Shown here: positions 1-9,067 of the stretch, piece after piece
How the letters are laid out: the number at the start of each line of letters is the position of its first letter
How positions within the stretch are numbered: the stretch's first letter is position 1
Made by a program: the position numbers and the translations under genes
Assembly: GCF_027912515.1 (NCBI RefSeq)
Contig: NZ_CP115464.1
Location: 372,001 to 436,000 of the forward strand
Direction: 5' to 3'
DNA length: 64,000 nucleotides
DNA from: Brevundimonas sp. NIBR10
Lineage (GTDB): Bacteria > Pseudomonadota > Alphaproteobacteria > Caulobacterales > Caulobacteraceae
The notes under the pieces: model-generated
The model's input: only the letters and a program-made list of their open reading frames with translations
Told to the model about the DNA's origin: nothing
Database searches by the model: none

Positions 1-711
1 CGCGTCCGGATCGGCCCTCAGTGTCCGCGCCGCCGCCTCCAGATAGGCCTCGGTCTTGCCCGACCCTGTGACCCCATCCAGCAGGAAGGGGGCGAATCCG
101 CCCTTCGCCGTCGCACCCGCGAGCACATCGGCCGCCGCCGCCTGGTCCGCGTTCAGCCGGGCGGGCGCGTGATCGGGATCGGGAGGGTCGAAGGCGGCCA
201 GGGCCTCGACCTCGAACAGTTCCAGCACCCCCTCGTCGATCAGTCCCTTGATGACGGCCGATGACGCGCCGGACAGGGCGGTCAGCGCGGGCCGGGTCAT
301 GGCCCGGTCGCCGATCGCCTCCAGCACCGCCGTGCGTGCGGCGGTCGGCCGGGCCGGGGTCCGGTCGCCGACCCGGCGCAGGCGGCGTTCGGGCCGGGGA
401 CGCGGGGCGCGCAAACCCTTGAGCGCCATCGCCGCCATCTCGCCCGGCGGACTGAGGGTCCAGCGGGCGGCCCATTCGACGAAATCGACCGTTCGGGGCG
501 GCAGGCGCGGATCGTCAAGCAGGCCGTCGACCGCCTTGAGCCTGCGGTTCGACCCCGTCGTCTCGCGCACCTCGGTGACGATCCCGCGCATCAGCCGGGG
601 ACCCAGCGGCACGGCGACCTGGTCCCCGCGCGTCAGCGTCATGGCCTCGGGGACCTCGTAGTCGAAGGCCTCCTGCACCGGCAGGGGGATCAGGACGGAG
701 GCGACGATCAA
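1..711 (-). CDS. priA: Primosomal protein N' (replication restart helicase PriA), N-terminal part
   Basis: The 237 residues inside the window are the start of PriA, the DNA helicase that recognises stalled forks and reloads the replisome. The N-terminal DNA-binding region reads [16 protein letters not shown] and later [14 protein letters not shown]. The helicase Walker A motif GVTGSGKT lies near residues 212-219 (bases 50-75), as expected for a protein of about 730 residues; the rest lies beyond base 1. No ATG fits the N-terminus, so I place the start at TTG 711, directly behind AGGAGAAGG. That Shine-Dalgarno-like stretch belongs to the terminal inverted repeat of the element at 713-924. Identity is clear; the exact start is less so. 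Confidence 0.93.
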   Translation of the reverse strand, partial: MIVASVLIPLPVQEAFDYEVPEAMTLTRGDQVAVPLGPRLMRGIVTEVRETTGSNRRLKAVDGLLDDPRLPPRTVDFVEWAARWTLSPPGEMAAMALKGLRAPRPRPERRLRRVGDRTPARPTAARTAVLEAIGDRAMTRPALTALSGASSAVIKGLIDEGVLELFEVEALAAFDPPDPDHAPARLNADQAAAADVLAGATAKGGFAPFLLDGVTGSGKTEAYLEAAARTLRADPDA

Positions 712-712
712 C

Positions 713-924
713 CTTCTCCTCCCCGTCGCGCAGCGATGGGGAGGTGGCAGCGAGCCTCTTGCGAGCTGACGGAGGGGGCGACACCCAAGAAGACGAGAGG
801 GCTCGCAAGGCCAGACACCGTGTCGCCCCCTCCGTCACGGCGCGAAGCCGCGCCGCGCCTGAGGACGGCTCGTATACGAGCCGCCCGCAGCCCCATCGGC
901 CAAGCGGCCGACGGGGAGGAGAAG
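713..924. repeat. MITE-like palindromic element, copy 1
   Basis: A 212-bp element bounded by a perfect 14-bp terminal inverted repeat: CTTCTCCTCCCCGT at 713-726 and its complement at 911-924. Inside are further palindromes: GACGGAGGGGGCGACAC answered by GTGTCGCCCCCTCCGTC, the perfect GGCTCGTATACGAGCC, and a small hairpin near each end. It shares its termini, a 24-bp block and a 47-bp block without mismatch with the element at 23498-23714, while the centre differs. It has no coding capacity that I would credit. It fills the gap between priA and the aldolase gene, and I see no obvious target-site duplication. Confidence 0.85.
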
Positions 925-963
925 GCTCGCCAACCGCCTTCGCCCCCGCTAAACACCTGCCCC

Positions 964-1617
964 ATGAAACTCTTCCTCGACACCGCCGACGTCACCGTCA
1001 TCAAGGACATGCTGCCCACCGGGATGGTGGACGGCGTGACCACCAATCCGTCGCTGATCGCCAAGTCGGGGAGGAACATCGCCGAGGTCATCGCCGAAAT
1101 CTGCGCCCTGGTCGAGGGGCCGATCTCGGCCGAAGCCGTGGCGACCGATTTCGAGACCATGGTCCGCGAAGGTGACAAGCTGGCCGCCATCGCCCCCAAT
1201 GTCGTGGTCAAGCTGCCCCTGACCTGGGACGGACTGCGCGCAGCTCGGAACTTCGCCGACAAGGGCATCAAGACCAACGTCACCCTGTGCTTCAGCGCGG
1301 CCCAGGCCATGCTGGCGGCCAAGGCGGGCGCGACATTCGTCTCGCCCTTCGTCGGGCGGCTGGAAGACCACGGCGCCGACGGCATCGGCCTGCTGGAGGA
1401 AATCCGCGTCCTCTATGACGTGCATGGTTTCGACACCCAGATCCTGGCCGCGTCCTTGCGCAACCCCAACCATGTCTCGGCCGCCGCCACGGCAGGATCG
1501 GACGCAGCCACCCTGCCGGCCGACGTTTTCAAGGCCCTGGTCAAGCACCCGTTAACCGACAAGGGTCTTGATCAATTCCTGGCCGACTGGGGCAAGACCG
1601 GTCAGTCCATCCTGTAG
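964..1617 (+). CDS. Transaldolase / fructose-6-phosphate aldolase family protein
   Basis: A 217-residue (beta/alpha)8 aldolase of the small transaldolase family (Fsa/TalC type), which transfers or cleaves dihydroxyacetone units in the pentose phosphate and sugar phosphate pathways. It opens with [10 protein letters not shown] and [13 protein letters not shown]. The Schiff-base lysine is K83 in VVVKLPLT, and [11 protein letters not shown] and [13 protein letters not shown] follow. The length matches the family. The frame is open back to 736, but that stretch is the repeat element, so ATG 964 is the start. Whether it acts as true transaldolase or as Fsa cannot be decided from the sequence. Confidence 0.93.
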   Translation: MKLFLDTADVTVIKDMLPTGMVDGVTTNPSLIAKSGRNIAEVIAEICALVEGPISAEAVATDFETMVREGDKLAAIAPNVVVKLPLTWDGLRAARNFADKGIKTNVTLCFSAAQAMLAAKAGATFVSPFVGRLEDHGADGIGLLEEIRVLYDVHGFDTQILAASLRNPNHVSAAATAGSDAATLPADVFKALVKHPLTDKGLDQFLADWGKTGQSIL

Positions 1618-1667
1618 CATCCGACCCCGGCGTTTCCGGGAGGAGACGTGACCGTGAGCGGACCCAA

Positions 1668-2393
1668 ATGAGCGGACCCCGGGACCTTTTCGCCGAAGTC
1701 GAGACCGATCCGGCGCCGCACTGGCCGGACGTCCGGGCATGGTTGCAGGCCAATCCGCAGACCCTGCTCGACGACCGGTCCCTGCTGGAGGAGATCGGGC
1801 TGAAGCCCCACGGCCGCAATGTGGTCGAGTTCGGGGCCGCCGCCCTGACCCGGCTGGAGGCCGTCGTCACCCGCGAATCGGACGCGCGCAAACAGATCGA
1901 GGCCGTGGCCCGCGCCAATTTCGCCGCCCAGACCCAGACCCATGTCGCCTCGCTGGACCTGCTGGAGGCGCGCAACCATTCCGACCTGGCCCGGCGGCTG
2001 GACGCCTGTGCCCAGGGTCGGTTCGGCCTGGCCGGCGCCGCCATCGCCATCGAGAAGCCCGGCGGCGTGCCGTTCGGCTGGCGCGCGCTGGAGCCGGGCG
2101 GCGTCGATGGGTTGCTCGGCGATCACGGCCTGACCTGGCTGGGTCCCAACTTCGCCGGGCTGGATCTGTTCGGCGCGAACGAGGACCAGGTGCAGTCCGT
2201 CGCCCTGATCCGCATGGCCCCCATCTTCGGCGGCGGCGCGGCGCAGATCGAGGTCACAGGTGTGCGCCACGCCATCTGCGCCTTCGGCTCGCCCGATCCC
2301 GAGGGTTTCACGCCCAGCATGGGTTGCGAACTGGTCGCCTTCATCGCCCGGGTGGTGGAGCGCACCGCCGAACGCTGGCCGATCCTGACGTGA
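1668..2393 (+). CDS. DUF484 family protein
   Basis: A 241-residue soluble protein of the DUF484 family, a GAF-like fold of unknown biochemical role that is commonly encoded next to xerC. The N-terminal helical part contains VRAWLQANPQTLLDD and the segment GRNVVEFGAAALTRLE, typical of the family. The GAF-like part follows from about residue 95. It lies 25 bp upstream of xerC on the same strand and probably shares its transcript. An AGGAG sits about 22 bases before ATG 1668, farther than usual; GTG 1648 is out of frame and runs only a few codons. Confidence 0.85.
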   Translation: MSGPRDLFAEVETDPAPHWPDVRAWLQANPQTLLDDRSLLEEIGLKPHGRNVVEFGAAALTRLEAVVTRESDARKQIEAVARANFAAQTQTHVASLDLLEARNHSDLARRLDACAQGRFGLAGAAIAIEKPGGVPFGWRALEPGGVDGLLGDHGLTWLGPNFAGLDLFGANEDQVQSVALIRMAPIFGGGAAQIEVTGVRHAICAFGSPDPEGFTPSMGCELVAFIARVVERTAERWPILT

Positions 2394-2418
2394 AGGGCGC
2401 GGCGTCGGGGCCGAAACC

Positions 2419-3333
2419 ATGACATCCTCCGAGGCCCTGTTCGCCTGGCTGGAACATCTGGCGCACGAACGCCGCCTGTCGCCCCGGACGCTGGAGGCCT
2501 ATGGCCACATCGGTCGAACCTGGCTGGCCTTTCTGGAACAGCATCGCGGCGAGGCGCAATCGCTCGCTGATCTGGGGACCGTCACCGCCGCCGAGGTCCG
2601 CGCCCATCTGGCGGCGCGGCGCAGCGGCGACCATCCCTTGAACGCACGGTCGCTGGGCCAGACCCTGGCGGCGATCCGGTCGCTGCACGGCTTTCTCGAC
2701 CGGCGCTGCGACACCCCGACGCCGCAGCTGGCCCTGGTGCGCGGGCCCCGGATCAAGGCGACCCTGCCCCGGCCGGTCACTGCGGTTCAGGCGCGAGAGA
2801 TGCTGGACGATCCGGACGCCGATCCCGACCGCGCGCCCTGGGCTGCCGCGCGCGATCGGGCCGTGCTGACCCTGCTGTACGGATGCGGCCTGCGGATTTC
2901 GGAGGCGCTCAGCCTGATCCGCGCCGATGCGCCCCTGCCCGAGACCCTGCGTATCGTCGGCAAGGGATCCAAGACCCGGCTCGTGCCCGTCCTGCCGGCC
3001 GTGCGCGAGGCGGTCGATGCCTATCTGGCGCTCCAGCCCTTTGTGATCGGACCGCGCGAGTCCCTGTTCCGGGCCGTACGGGGCGGGCCGCTGAGCCCGC
3101 GCCATGTGCAGGCGACGGTCCAGGCCCTGCGCGGGCGGCTGGGCCTGCCGGCCTCGACCACCCCCCATGCCCTGAGGCACAGTTTCGCAACCCATCTGCT
3201 GGGGGCCGGGGCCGACCTGCGCTCGATCCAGGACCTGCTGGGCCACGCCAGCCTGTCGACGACCCAGAAATACACCGCCGTCGATTCTGCCCGCCTGCTG
3301 GGCGCCTATGCGGCGGCGCATCCCCGGGCCTGA
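2419..3333 (+). CDS. xerC: Site-specific tyrosine recombinase XerC
   Basis: A 304-residue tyrosine recombinase. With XerD it should resolve chromosome dimers at dif, under control of FtsK, which is also encoded in this window. The N-terminal SAM-like core-binding domain covers about residues 1-100. The catalytic set is complete: R159 (CGLRISEAL), K182 (GKGSKTR), H250 and R253 (HALRHSFATH), H276 (LLGHASLS) and nucleophile Y285 (QKYT). Linkage to a DUF484 gene favours XerC over XerD or an integrase. No phage genes or attachment sites are nearby. Confidence 0.93.
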   Translation: MTSSEALFAWLEHLAHERRLSPRTLEAYGHIGRTWLAFLEQHRGEAQSLADLGTVTAAEVRAHLAARRSGDHPLNARSLGQTLAAIRSLHGFLDRRCDTPTPQLALVRGPRIKATLPRPVTAVQAREMLDDPDADPDRAPWAAARDRAVLTLLYGCGLRISEALSLIRADAPLPETLRIVGKGSKTRLVPVLPAVREAVDAYLALQPFVIGPRESLFRAVRGGPLSPRHVQATVQALRGRLGLPASTTPHALRHSFATHLLGAGADLRSIQDLLGHASLSTTQKYTAVDSARLLGAYAAAHPRA

Positions 3334-3343
3334 CCGCCGCCGT

Positions 3344-3374
3344 TTGGACTCACCGCCCGATTTGGGCCTAGACT
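3344..3374 (+). promoter_or_regulatory. Candidate housekeeping promoter of the aspartyl protease gene
   Basis: TTGGACT at 3344-3350 and CCTAGACT at 3367-3374 resemble the Caulobacter sigma-73 pattern TTGACGS / GCTANAWC, with slightly long spacing. The start codon is 29 bases further on, preceded by GGGGAGG. This is a motif match only. Confidence 0.4.
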
Positions 3375-3402
3375 TCGCACCAAAGCCGCTGGGGAGGCGG
3401 GG

Positions 3403-4416
3403 ATGAGGGCGGAAAACGTCACGTCGGACAGAACCACCAGCCGCCGCGCCTTTGCAGGTGGGCTCGCGGCACTGACCGGTCTGGCGGCGACCCCGGCCCT
3501 GGCTCTGTCCCAGGTTACCGGAACCCGCCTGCCGCCCACCGAAGACCGCACGGCCTTGCTCTCCAACCTGCTGACCCGGATGTCGGCCAAGACCAATATC
3601 AACGGCCATGCGGGGTCACAGTTCGTGCTCGACACCGGGGCCGGCCGCACCGCCATCGCCGCCGACCTGGCCACGGCCCTGGCCCTGCCCGCAGGTCCGT
3701 CGATCCTGGTCCACGGCGTGACCTCGGCCGAGATCGCGCCGACGGTGAAGATCGCGCGGCTCAGCTTCGGCGGGCGGCGGTTCAACGACGTCTATGCCGC
3801 CGTCTTCCCGCGCGAGATGCTGGCCGCCGACGGCCTGCTGGGGCTGGACGTGCTGTCGCGGTTCGAGCTGCAGTTCGACATGGTCCGGCGCACCATGCTG
3901 CTGCGCCCGTCGGGGCCCGACATCATCCAGTTCGGCCGCGCCTTCGGGACCTCAAGCCGCATCCGGCGCGGCGACTGCAGCCGGATCCGCACCGGCGAGT
4001 TCGGCCAGATGATCCTGCTCAACGCCCGCGCCGACGGGGTGCCGGTCGAGTGTTTCGTCGATTCCGGGGCCCAGTATTCGATCGGCAATATGGCCCTGCA
4101 CCGGGCGCTGGGCGGTCGCGGGGGCACGACGATCCAGCGCGCCCTGACCCCGGTTTACGGCGTCACCGGCCAGACCCTGATGGCCGAGCGGGGCTCGGTC
4201 GGGATGCTGGACATCAACCGCCAGCGTCTTGGGCCGACCTCCCTGCTGTTCGCCGACCTGCACGCCTTCGGGGCGCTGGACCTGATCGAGGCGCCCGCCC
4301 TGCTGCTGGGGGCGGACGTCCTCTACCGGTTCCGGACGGTGTCGCTCGACTTCGGCCGCTCGCGGATGAGCTTCACGGGGTTGAGGCGGGCGATCGCGGG
4401 GCCGACGCGGAGTTAG
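3403..4416 (+). CDS. Exported retropepsin-like aspartyl protease family protein
   Basis: A 337-residue protein with an N-terminal export signal carrying a twin-arginine motif (TTSRRAFAGGLAAL) and a likely cleavage after ALA near residue 34, so probably a Tat substrate of the periplasm. Two pepsin/retropepsin active-site loops are visible: FVLDTGAGRT in the first half and CFVDSGAQYS in the second. Each is followed by a hydrophobic-Gly motif (GLLGLDVL, LLLGADVLY). Two lobes in one chain suggest an intramolecular dimer. The substrate is unknown. Its last four bases overlap the convergent lpdA stop. Confidence 0.82.
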   Translation: MRAENVTSDRTTSRRAFAGGLAALTGLAATPALALSQVTGTRLPPTEDRTALLSNLLTRMSAKTNINGHAGSQFVLDTGAGRTAIAADLATALALPAGPSILVHGVTSAEIAPTVKIARLSFGGRRFNDVYAAVFPREMLAADGLLGLDVLSRFELQFDMVRRTMLLRPSGPDIIQFGRAFGTSSRIRRGDCSRIRTGEFGQMILLNARADGVPVECFVDSGAQYSIGNMALHRALGGRGGTTIQRALTPVYGVTGQTLMAERGSVGMLDINRQRLGPTSLLFADLHAFGALDLIEAPALLLGADVLYRFRTVSLDFGRSRMSFTGLRRAIAGPTRS

Positions 4417-5816
4417 GCCTGCATCGTCCAGCCTTCGACGCCCATGGCCGCCTGTTTGACGGCTTCGGAGCGGGTCGGGTGGGCGTGGCTGGTGCGGGCC
4501 AGGTCTTCGGATGCGCCGCCGAACGCCATGGCGACACAGGCCTCGCCGATCATCTCGCCGGCCTGGGGACCCATGATGTGGACGCCCAGGATCCGGTCGG
4601 TCGTCGCATCGGCCAGGACCTTGGCATAGCCTTCGGTCTCGTGGTTGATCTTGGCGCGCGAGTTGGCGGTGAAGGGGAATTTGCCTGACTTGTAGGCGAC
4701 GCCCTCGGCCTTCAGCTGGTCCTCGGTCTTGCCGACCCAGGCGACCTCGGGGAAGGTGTAGACCACGCTGGGCACCAGGTTGTAGTCGACGTGACCCGCC
4801 TTGCCCGCGATCAGCTCGATGGCCGCGACCGCATCCTCTTCCGCCTTGTGGGCCAGCATCGGACCGGTGGTGACGTCGCCGATCACCCAGACGCCCGATG
4901 CCACCTTGAAGTGATCGCCGACGATCACGCCGCGCTTGTCGGTCTCGACTCCGACGGTCTCAAGGCCCAGTCCGGCCGTGTAGGGACGACGGCCGATGGC
5001 GACCAGGACGACGTCGCCCGTCAGGGTCTCGGCCGCGCCGCCGGCCGCCGGTTCGACGGTCAGTTCGACCCCGGTCTTGGTGGTCTTGGCCGCCGTGACC
5101 TTGGAGCCCAGCTTGAAGGTCATGCCCTGTTTCGTCAGGGCGCGCTGGAAGGCGGTCGCCAGATCGGTGTCCATCCCCGGGGTGATGCGCGGCAGGTATT
5201 CGACCACCGTCACCTCGGCCCCCAGACGCCGCCAGACCGACCCGAGTTCCAGCCCGATGATCCCGGCGCCGACGACGATCAGCTTCTTGGGCACGGCCGA
5301 CAGCGACAGGGCACCGGTCGAATCGATCACCTTGCCGGGAACGAAATCCACGCCGGGCAGCGGGGTGGGCTCCGAGCCCGTAGCGATGACGATGTCCTTG
5401 GCCGTCAGGGTGGTGACGGTGCCGTCGGCAGCGGTCACTTCCACCTTGCCGGGACCGGAGATCTTGCCCTTGCCCTTGATCCAGTCGGCCTTGTTCTTCT
5501 TGAACAGGAACTCGATCCCCTTGGTCAAGGCCGTGACGCTGTCCTGCTTCTGGCCCATCATCTTGGCCAGATCGATCGTCGGGGTGCCAGCGTTGATGCC
5601 GATGTTGGGAAACTCCTTGACCGCCGTCTCGAACAGTTCCGAGGCGTGCAGCAGGGCCTTTGAGGGCATGCAGCCGACGTTCAGGCAGGTCCCGCCCAGG
5701 GTCTCGCGCATCTCGACGCAGGCGACCTTGAGCCCCAGCTGGCCCGCCCGGATCGCCGCATTGTACCCGCCGGGCCCACCGCCGATGATGACGACGTCAT
5801 AGGAAGTTTCGGCCAT
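4413..5816 (-). CDS. lpdA: Dihydrolipoyl dehydrogenase (E3)
   Basis: A 467-residue flavoprotein that reoxidises dihydrolipoamide on 2-oxoacid dehydrogenase complexes or the glycine cleavage system, passing electrons to NAD+. The FAD-binding GGGPGG lies at residues 12-17, the redox disulfide C44/C49 in GGTCLNVGCMPSK, and the NAD site GAGIIGLELGSVW near the middle. The catalytic dyad H446/E451 is in HAHPTRSE. ATG 5816 has AAGGA upstream and the correct N-terminus; the frame is open further upstream but those residues do not fit the family. No E1 or E2 gene lies beside it here. Confidence 0.96.
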   Translation of the reverse strand: MAETSYDVVIIGGGPGGYNAAIRAGQLGLKVACVEMRETLGGTCLNVGCMPSKALLHASELFETAVKEFPNIGINAGTPTIDLAKMMGQKQDSVTALTKGIEFLFKKNKADWIKGKGKISGPGKVEVTAADGTVTTLTAKDIVIATGSEPTPLPGVDFVPGKVIDSTGALSLSAVPKKLIVVGAGIIGLELGSVWRRLGAEVTVVEYLPRITPGMDTDLATAFQRALTKQGMTFKLGSKVTAAKTTKTGVELTVEPAAGGAAETLTGDVVLVAIGRRPYTAGLGLETVGVETDKRGVIVGDHFKVASGVWVIGDVTTGPMLAHKAEEDAVAAIELIAGKAGHVDYNLVPSVVYTFPEVAWVGKTEDQLKAEGVAYKSGKFPFTANSRAKINHETEGYAKVLADATTDRILGVHIMGPQAGEMIGEACVAMAFGGASEDLARTSHAHPTRSEAVKQAAMGVEGWTMQA

Positions 5817-6010
5817 GGGAGTATCCTTCGAGGGTCTGTCGCGCGGGTCGAGGAGGGCGCGCGCGTGTCCTAGAACATCGGGACGCCACGGGGAACCGGC
5901 AAGCGGCGCCTTTTCGATCGCCCGTGATCGCGTGCGGCAAGCCCTGGCTTGAGCCGGTTTGATCCAGGCCCTAAGCCATGGCGGCCAAGCCCTAACTCCA
6001 GGAGGCCACA

Positions 6011-6865
6011 ATGGCCGACCGTCTGAAGACCGCCATCATCTATGATTTCGACGGCACCCTGGCGCGGGGGAACATGCAGGAGGTAACCTTCATCCCCTCG
6101 CTGGGCATGGGGATCGGCGACTTCTGGGGCGAGGCGGACCGGCTGACAAAGACCGCCGACGCCGACAACATCCTGATGTACATGCAGCTGATGCTCCAGC
6201 GCGCGCGCGAGCACGGCAACCCCATCACCAAGCGGCTGCTGGCCGGGCACGGCGAGGACGTGAAGCTGTTCGACGGGCTCAAGGCCGACCTGACCGGACC
6301 GGGCTGGTTCGAGCGGATCAACGCCAAGGGCGCCGAATACGGCCTGGACATCGAGCATTACATCATCTCGGCCGGGCTGGAGGAGATGATCGACGGCTGT
6401 CCGATCCGCGACGCCTTCCACCACGTGTTCGCGTCCAAATTCGTCTATGACGACCACGGCGTGGCCATCTGGCCGGCGGTGGGGGTCAACTACACCACCA
6501 AGACCCAGTATCTGTTCCGCATCAACAAGGGCGTCCTGAACCACTGGGACCACGAACAGATCAACAAATTCATGCCCGACGACGACCGGGCCGTGCCGTT
6601 CGATCGGATGATCTTCCTGGGCGACGGCGACACCGACGTGCCCACCATGAAGATGATGCACACCAAGGGCGGCTATTCGATCGCCGTCTATGACCCACGC
6701 AACTCCGAACGCGACCAGCAGAAGATCTATGGGCTGATCAGCGAGGACAGGGTCAATTTCGTCGCCGCCGCCGATTACCGCGAAGGCTCGGCGCTGGACC
6801 TGATCGTCAAGGGTCTGGTCGGGCGGATCGCCATCAACTCGGGGACGATGCCGTCGGGGGTCTAG
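6011..6865 (+). CDS. HAD-superfamily phosphatase, phosphoserine-phosphatase-like
   Basis: A 284-residue HAD hydrolase. Motif I is YDFDGTLA (nucleophile D12, acid D14), a serine motif is HYIISAG, and motif IV is FLGDGDTDVP. A helical cap of about 100 residues follows motif I. This resembles the phosphoserine phosphatase branch, but the substrate cannot be assigned. The start is well supported by AGGAGG nine bases before ATG 6011. The gene is transcribed away from lpdA and its stop overlaps the convergent PilZ gene by four bases. Confidence 0.85.
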   Translation: MADRLKTAIIYDFDGTLARGNMQEVTFIPSLGMGIGDFWGEADRLTKTADADNILMYMQLMLQRAREHGNPITKRLLAGHGEDVKLFDGLKADLTGPGWFERINAKGAEYGLDIEHYIISAGLEEMIDGCPIRDAFHHVFASKFVYDDHGVAIWPAVGVNYTTKTQYLFRINKGVLNHWDHEQINKFMPDDDRAVPFDRMIFLGDGDTDVPTMKMMHTKGGYSIAVYDPRNSERDQQKIYGLISEDRVNFVAAADYREGSALDLIVKGLVGRIAINSGTMPSGV

Positions 6866-7200
6866 CGCCCACCGGCCCTGACCCAGGCGTCGCGGGCGGG
6901 GGCGAAGCGGGCGGGGACCAGGCCTCTCAGGCTGTTGGCGCGGACGCGGCATTTCAGGCCCGCCTCCATGCCCTTGCACCAGGCGACGTCGGCCTCGCAG
7001 GCGGTGCCGGCGGCGATGTCCACCAGCATGACCTGACGCGGCAGGGACAGGCCACGGTCCAGGCGGACGCGATAGCCGCCGCCCGACAGGTCCACGATCA
7101 TGCAGACCAGTTCGAGACCCGGCGCCACCAGCACGCCGCGCGCATTGGCGACCTGGCGCGGCTCGAGCCGTCGTTCGCTGGGAGATGAGAGCAACGCCAT
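6862..7200 (-). CDS. PilZ domain protein
   Basis: A 112-residue stand-alone PilZ domain, the usual receptor fold for cyclic di-GMP. It shows the RxxxR-type motif in RRLEPRQ and the D/N-x-S-x-x-G motif in DLSGGGYRV, and then a short beta-barrel. In Caulobacterales such single-domain proteins link c-di-GMP to motility, holdfast and development, but no partner is evident here. There is no signal peptide or membrane segment. Confidence 0.85.
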   Translation of the reverse strand: MALLSSPSERRLEPRQVANARGVLVAPGLELVCMIVDLSGGGYRVRLDRGLSLPRQVMLVDIAAGTACEADVAWCKGMEAGLKCRVRANSLRGLVPARFAPARDAWVRAGGR

Positions 7201-7261
7201 ACTGGGGACCGTAACGCCTGACCGGCGACGACCGTGCCCCAGACTTCGTAAAGGCGGGGTG

Positions 7262-7582
7262 TCAGTGCTGGCTTTGCGGCAGGCGGACGATCAGCCCGTC
7301 CAGATCGTCGGACACCCGGATCTGGCACGACAGGCGCGAGTTCGGCTCGACCTCTTCGGCGAAGTCCAGCATGGACTCCTCCATGGCCGAGGGCTTGCCC
7401 GTCTTCTCGGTCCAGTCGGGATCGACATAGACGTGGCAGGTGGCGCAGGCGCAGGCCCCGCCGCAGTCGGCGTCGATGCCGGGAACGTTGTTGCGCACCG
7501 CCCCCTCCATCACCGAGAGACCGGGCTTGACGTCCACGGTGCTCTCGCCGCCGTCGTGCTGGATATAGGTAATCTTGGCCAT
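7262..7582 (-). CDS. [2Fe-2S] ferredoxin, adrenodoxin/ISC type
   Basis: A 106-residue ferredoxin with the vertebrate/ISC-type cluster motif C-x5-C-x2-C: C40, C46, C49, with the fourth ligand C86. It probably donates electrons to Fe-S cluster assembly or a P450/Rieske-type partner. ATG 7582 starts [10 protein letters not shown] as the family does; the open frame upstream is discounted. No isc genes flank it. Confidence 0.92.
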   Translation of the reverse strand: MAKITYIQHDGGESTVDVKPGLSVMEGAVRNNVPGIDADCGGACACATCHVYVDPDWTEKTGKPSAMEESMLDFAEEVEPNSRLSCQIRVSDDLDGLIVRLPQSQH

Positions 7583-7695
7583 GGGACGCGTCATATCAAT
7601 GTCCGCGCCCCGCACAAGCCGGGAAGACGAACTCTCGTCGTCGACACCGGTGTCTCAGCGCATGGGCGATCCGGACCGGATCACCCGGCCGGGCC

Positions 7696-8214
7696 TCAAG
7701 CCTGGCCCGGCTGGGCGTCGCGATTCTGGGCCATCTGCTGCTGGCGCGCCATGTAGATCCCGACGAAGTCGATCGGGTCCATCATGAAGGGGGGCGAGAA
7801 GCCGCCATCCGAGGTGGCGCGGGCGATGATCTCGCGCGCGAACGGGAACAGGTAGCGCGGGCATTCGATCAGCAGCAGGGGCTCGATGTCGGCCGGAGCG
7901 ACGTTGTTCAGCTGGAACAGGCCGCCGTAGTGGAGCTCGACGTTGAACACCGGACCGGCGTCGGTGGTCGCCTTGACCGACAGCCGCATCTCGACCTCGA
8001 ACAGATTGTCCGGGCGGCCCTGGGCGTTCAGCTCGACGCCCATGTCGATGGCGGGCTTGCCCTCCATGCGCAGGCTCTCGGGGGCCTTGGGGTTCTCAAA
8101 CGACAGGTCGCGAACATATTGCGCCAGGATGCGGAAGCCGCCGGTGGGCGGGCCACCCTGGGCATTCTCGCCGGGCGCGGGGACGGTGCTGTCGGTGGGG
8201 GAAACGTCGGTCAT
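7696..8214 (-). CDS. secB: Protein-export chaperone SecB
   Basis: A 172-residue SecB, the cytosolic chaperone that keeps preproteins unfolded and hands them to SecA. The family core is visible in [31 protein letters not shown] and [18 protein letters not shown] 8214 gives MTDVSPTDS, the usual acidic, flexible N-terminus. A GC-rich inverted repeat (GCCGGGCC at 7688-7695 with GGCCCGGC at 7704-7711) straddles the stop codon and could form a stem at the end of the transcript. It is divergent from the Tim44-like gene. Confidence 0.96.
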   Translation of the reverse strand: MTDVSPTDSTVPAPGENAQGGPPTGGFRILAQYVRDLSFENPKAPESLRMEGKPAIDMGVELNAQGRPDNLFEVEMRLSVKATTDAGPVFNVELHYGGLFQLNNVAPADIEPLLLIECPRYLFPFAREIIARATSDGGFSPPFMMDPIDFVGIYMARQQQMAQNRDAQPGQA

Positions 8215-8428
8215 GGGCGTGGGGCCGTCGAATGAAGCTGTGGGGCTGAGGCCGGACGCGGCCTCGCATGAGGCGCGGCGACTATCAGAAGGCGGGCCCT
8301 GCGGCAACGGCGCACGACCCGGCGGGGGTGCGCCGCGCCTTGCGCGCATCCATATCAGCCCCTAATCGTTCCGCTTGAAGGACGCAGCCCCCTCAGGCCG
8401 CGCCGACGCCCATCTCAGGATATCCAGA

Positions 8429-9067
8429 TTGCCGGCCCAGGTTCTCATCGTTCTGTTCGCCGTGATCGCGGCCATCGTGCTGTTCCAGCTGTACAATGTG
8501 CTGGGCAAACGCGTCGGCCGCCAGCCGCAGGAGGACGCCAAGACCCCCGTCCTGCCGTCCGGCGAGACGCCCCCGGCCCCTCGCCCGGCGCTGGATTCGA
8601 TCACGATGCAGGCGATTTCCGGCCTCCGCGCCCGTGATCCGGCCTTCGATGCGGGCAAATTCCTCGACGGCTCGCGTCAGGCTTATGAGACCATCGTGCG
8701 GGGCTATGCCTCGGGCGACAGGGCGGCGCTGAAACCCCTGCTGGCCCCGGCGGTGATGGAGTCGTTCGAGCACGGCATCGCGGCGCGCGAGGTGCGCGGC
8801 GAGACCGAACAGGTCGAGTTCCTGCATCCCCCCCGCGCCGATCTGGAAAGCGCCACGGTCGAGGGCGACCGCGCCATCGCCAAGGTCCGTTTCCTGGCCG
8901 AGATCCGCTCCAACATCATTCCGCCCGAGGGCGAGGCCACGCCGGGGGCGCCGGGCGAGCCCCGGATCGAGGAACGTCGCACGGCCGAGCACTGGACGTT
9001 CGAGCGCACCTTGGGCGCGACCGATCCCAACTGGGTCCTGGCGCGGGTCGAACCCGCCACCGCCTGA
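8429..9067 (+). CDS. Tim44/TimA-like membrane-anchored protein
   Basis: A 212-residue protein with one N-terminal membrane segment (VLIVLFAVIAAIVLF) and a C-terminal Tim44-like domain (roughly residues 70-205). In alphaproteobacteria these are inner-membrane proteins related to the mitochondrial import-motor anchor; the bacterial role is unsettled. I chose TTG 8429, eight bases behind AGGA, because it puts the membrane helix at the very N-terminus; TTG 8375 is also in frame. The stop overlaps the mltA start (TGATG), and secB is divergent, a typical grouping for the order. Confidence 0.8.
   Translation: MPAQVLIVLFAVIAAIVLFQLYNVLGKRVGRQPQEDAKTPVLPSGETPPAPRPALDSITMQAISGLRARDPAFDAGKFLDGSRQAYETIVRGYASGDRAALKPLLAPAVMESFEHGIAAREVRGETEQVEFLHPPRADLESATVEGDRAIAKVRFLAEIRSNIIPPEGEATPGAPGEPRIEERRTAEHWTFERTLGATDPNWVLARVEPATA

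Noticed and set aside
736..963. In-frame upstream extension of the transaldolase gene
   Set aside because: The extra residues are translated from the inverted-repeat element and do not fit the family; ATG 964 gives the standard N-terminus.
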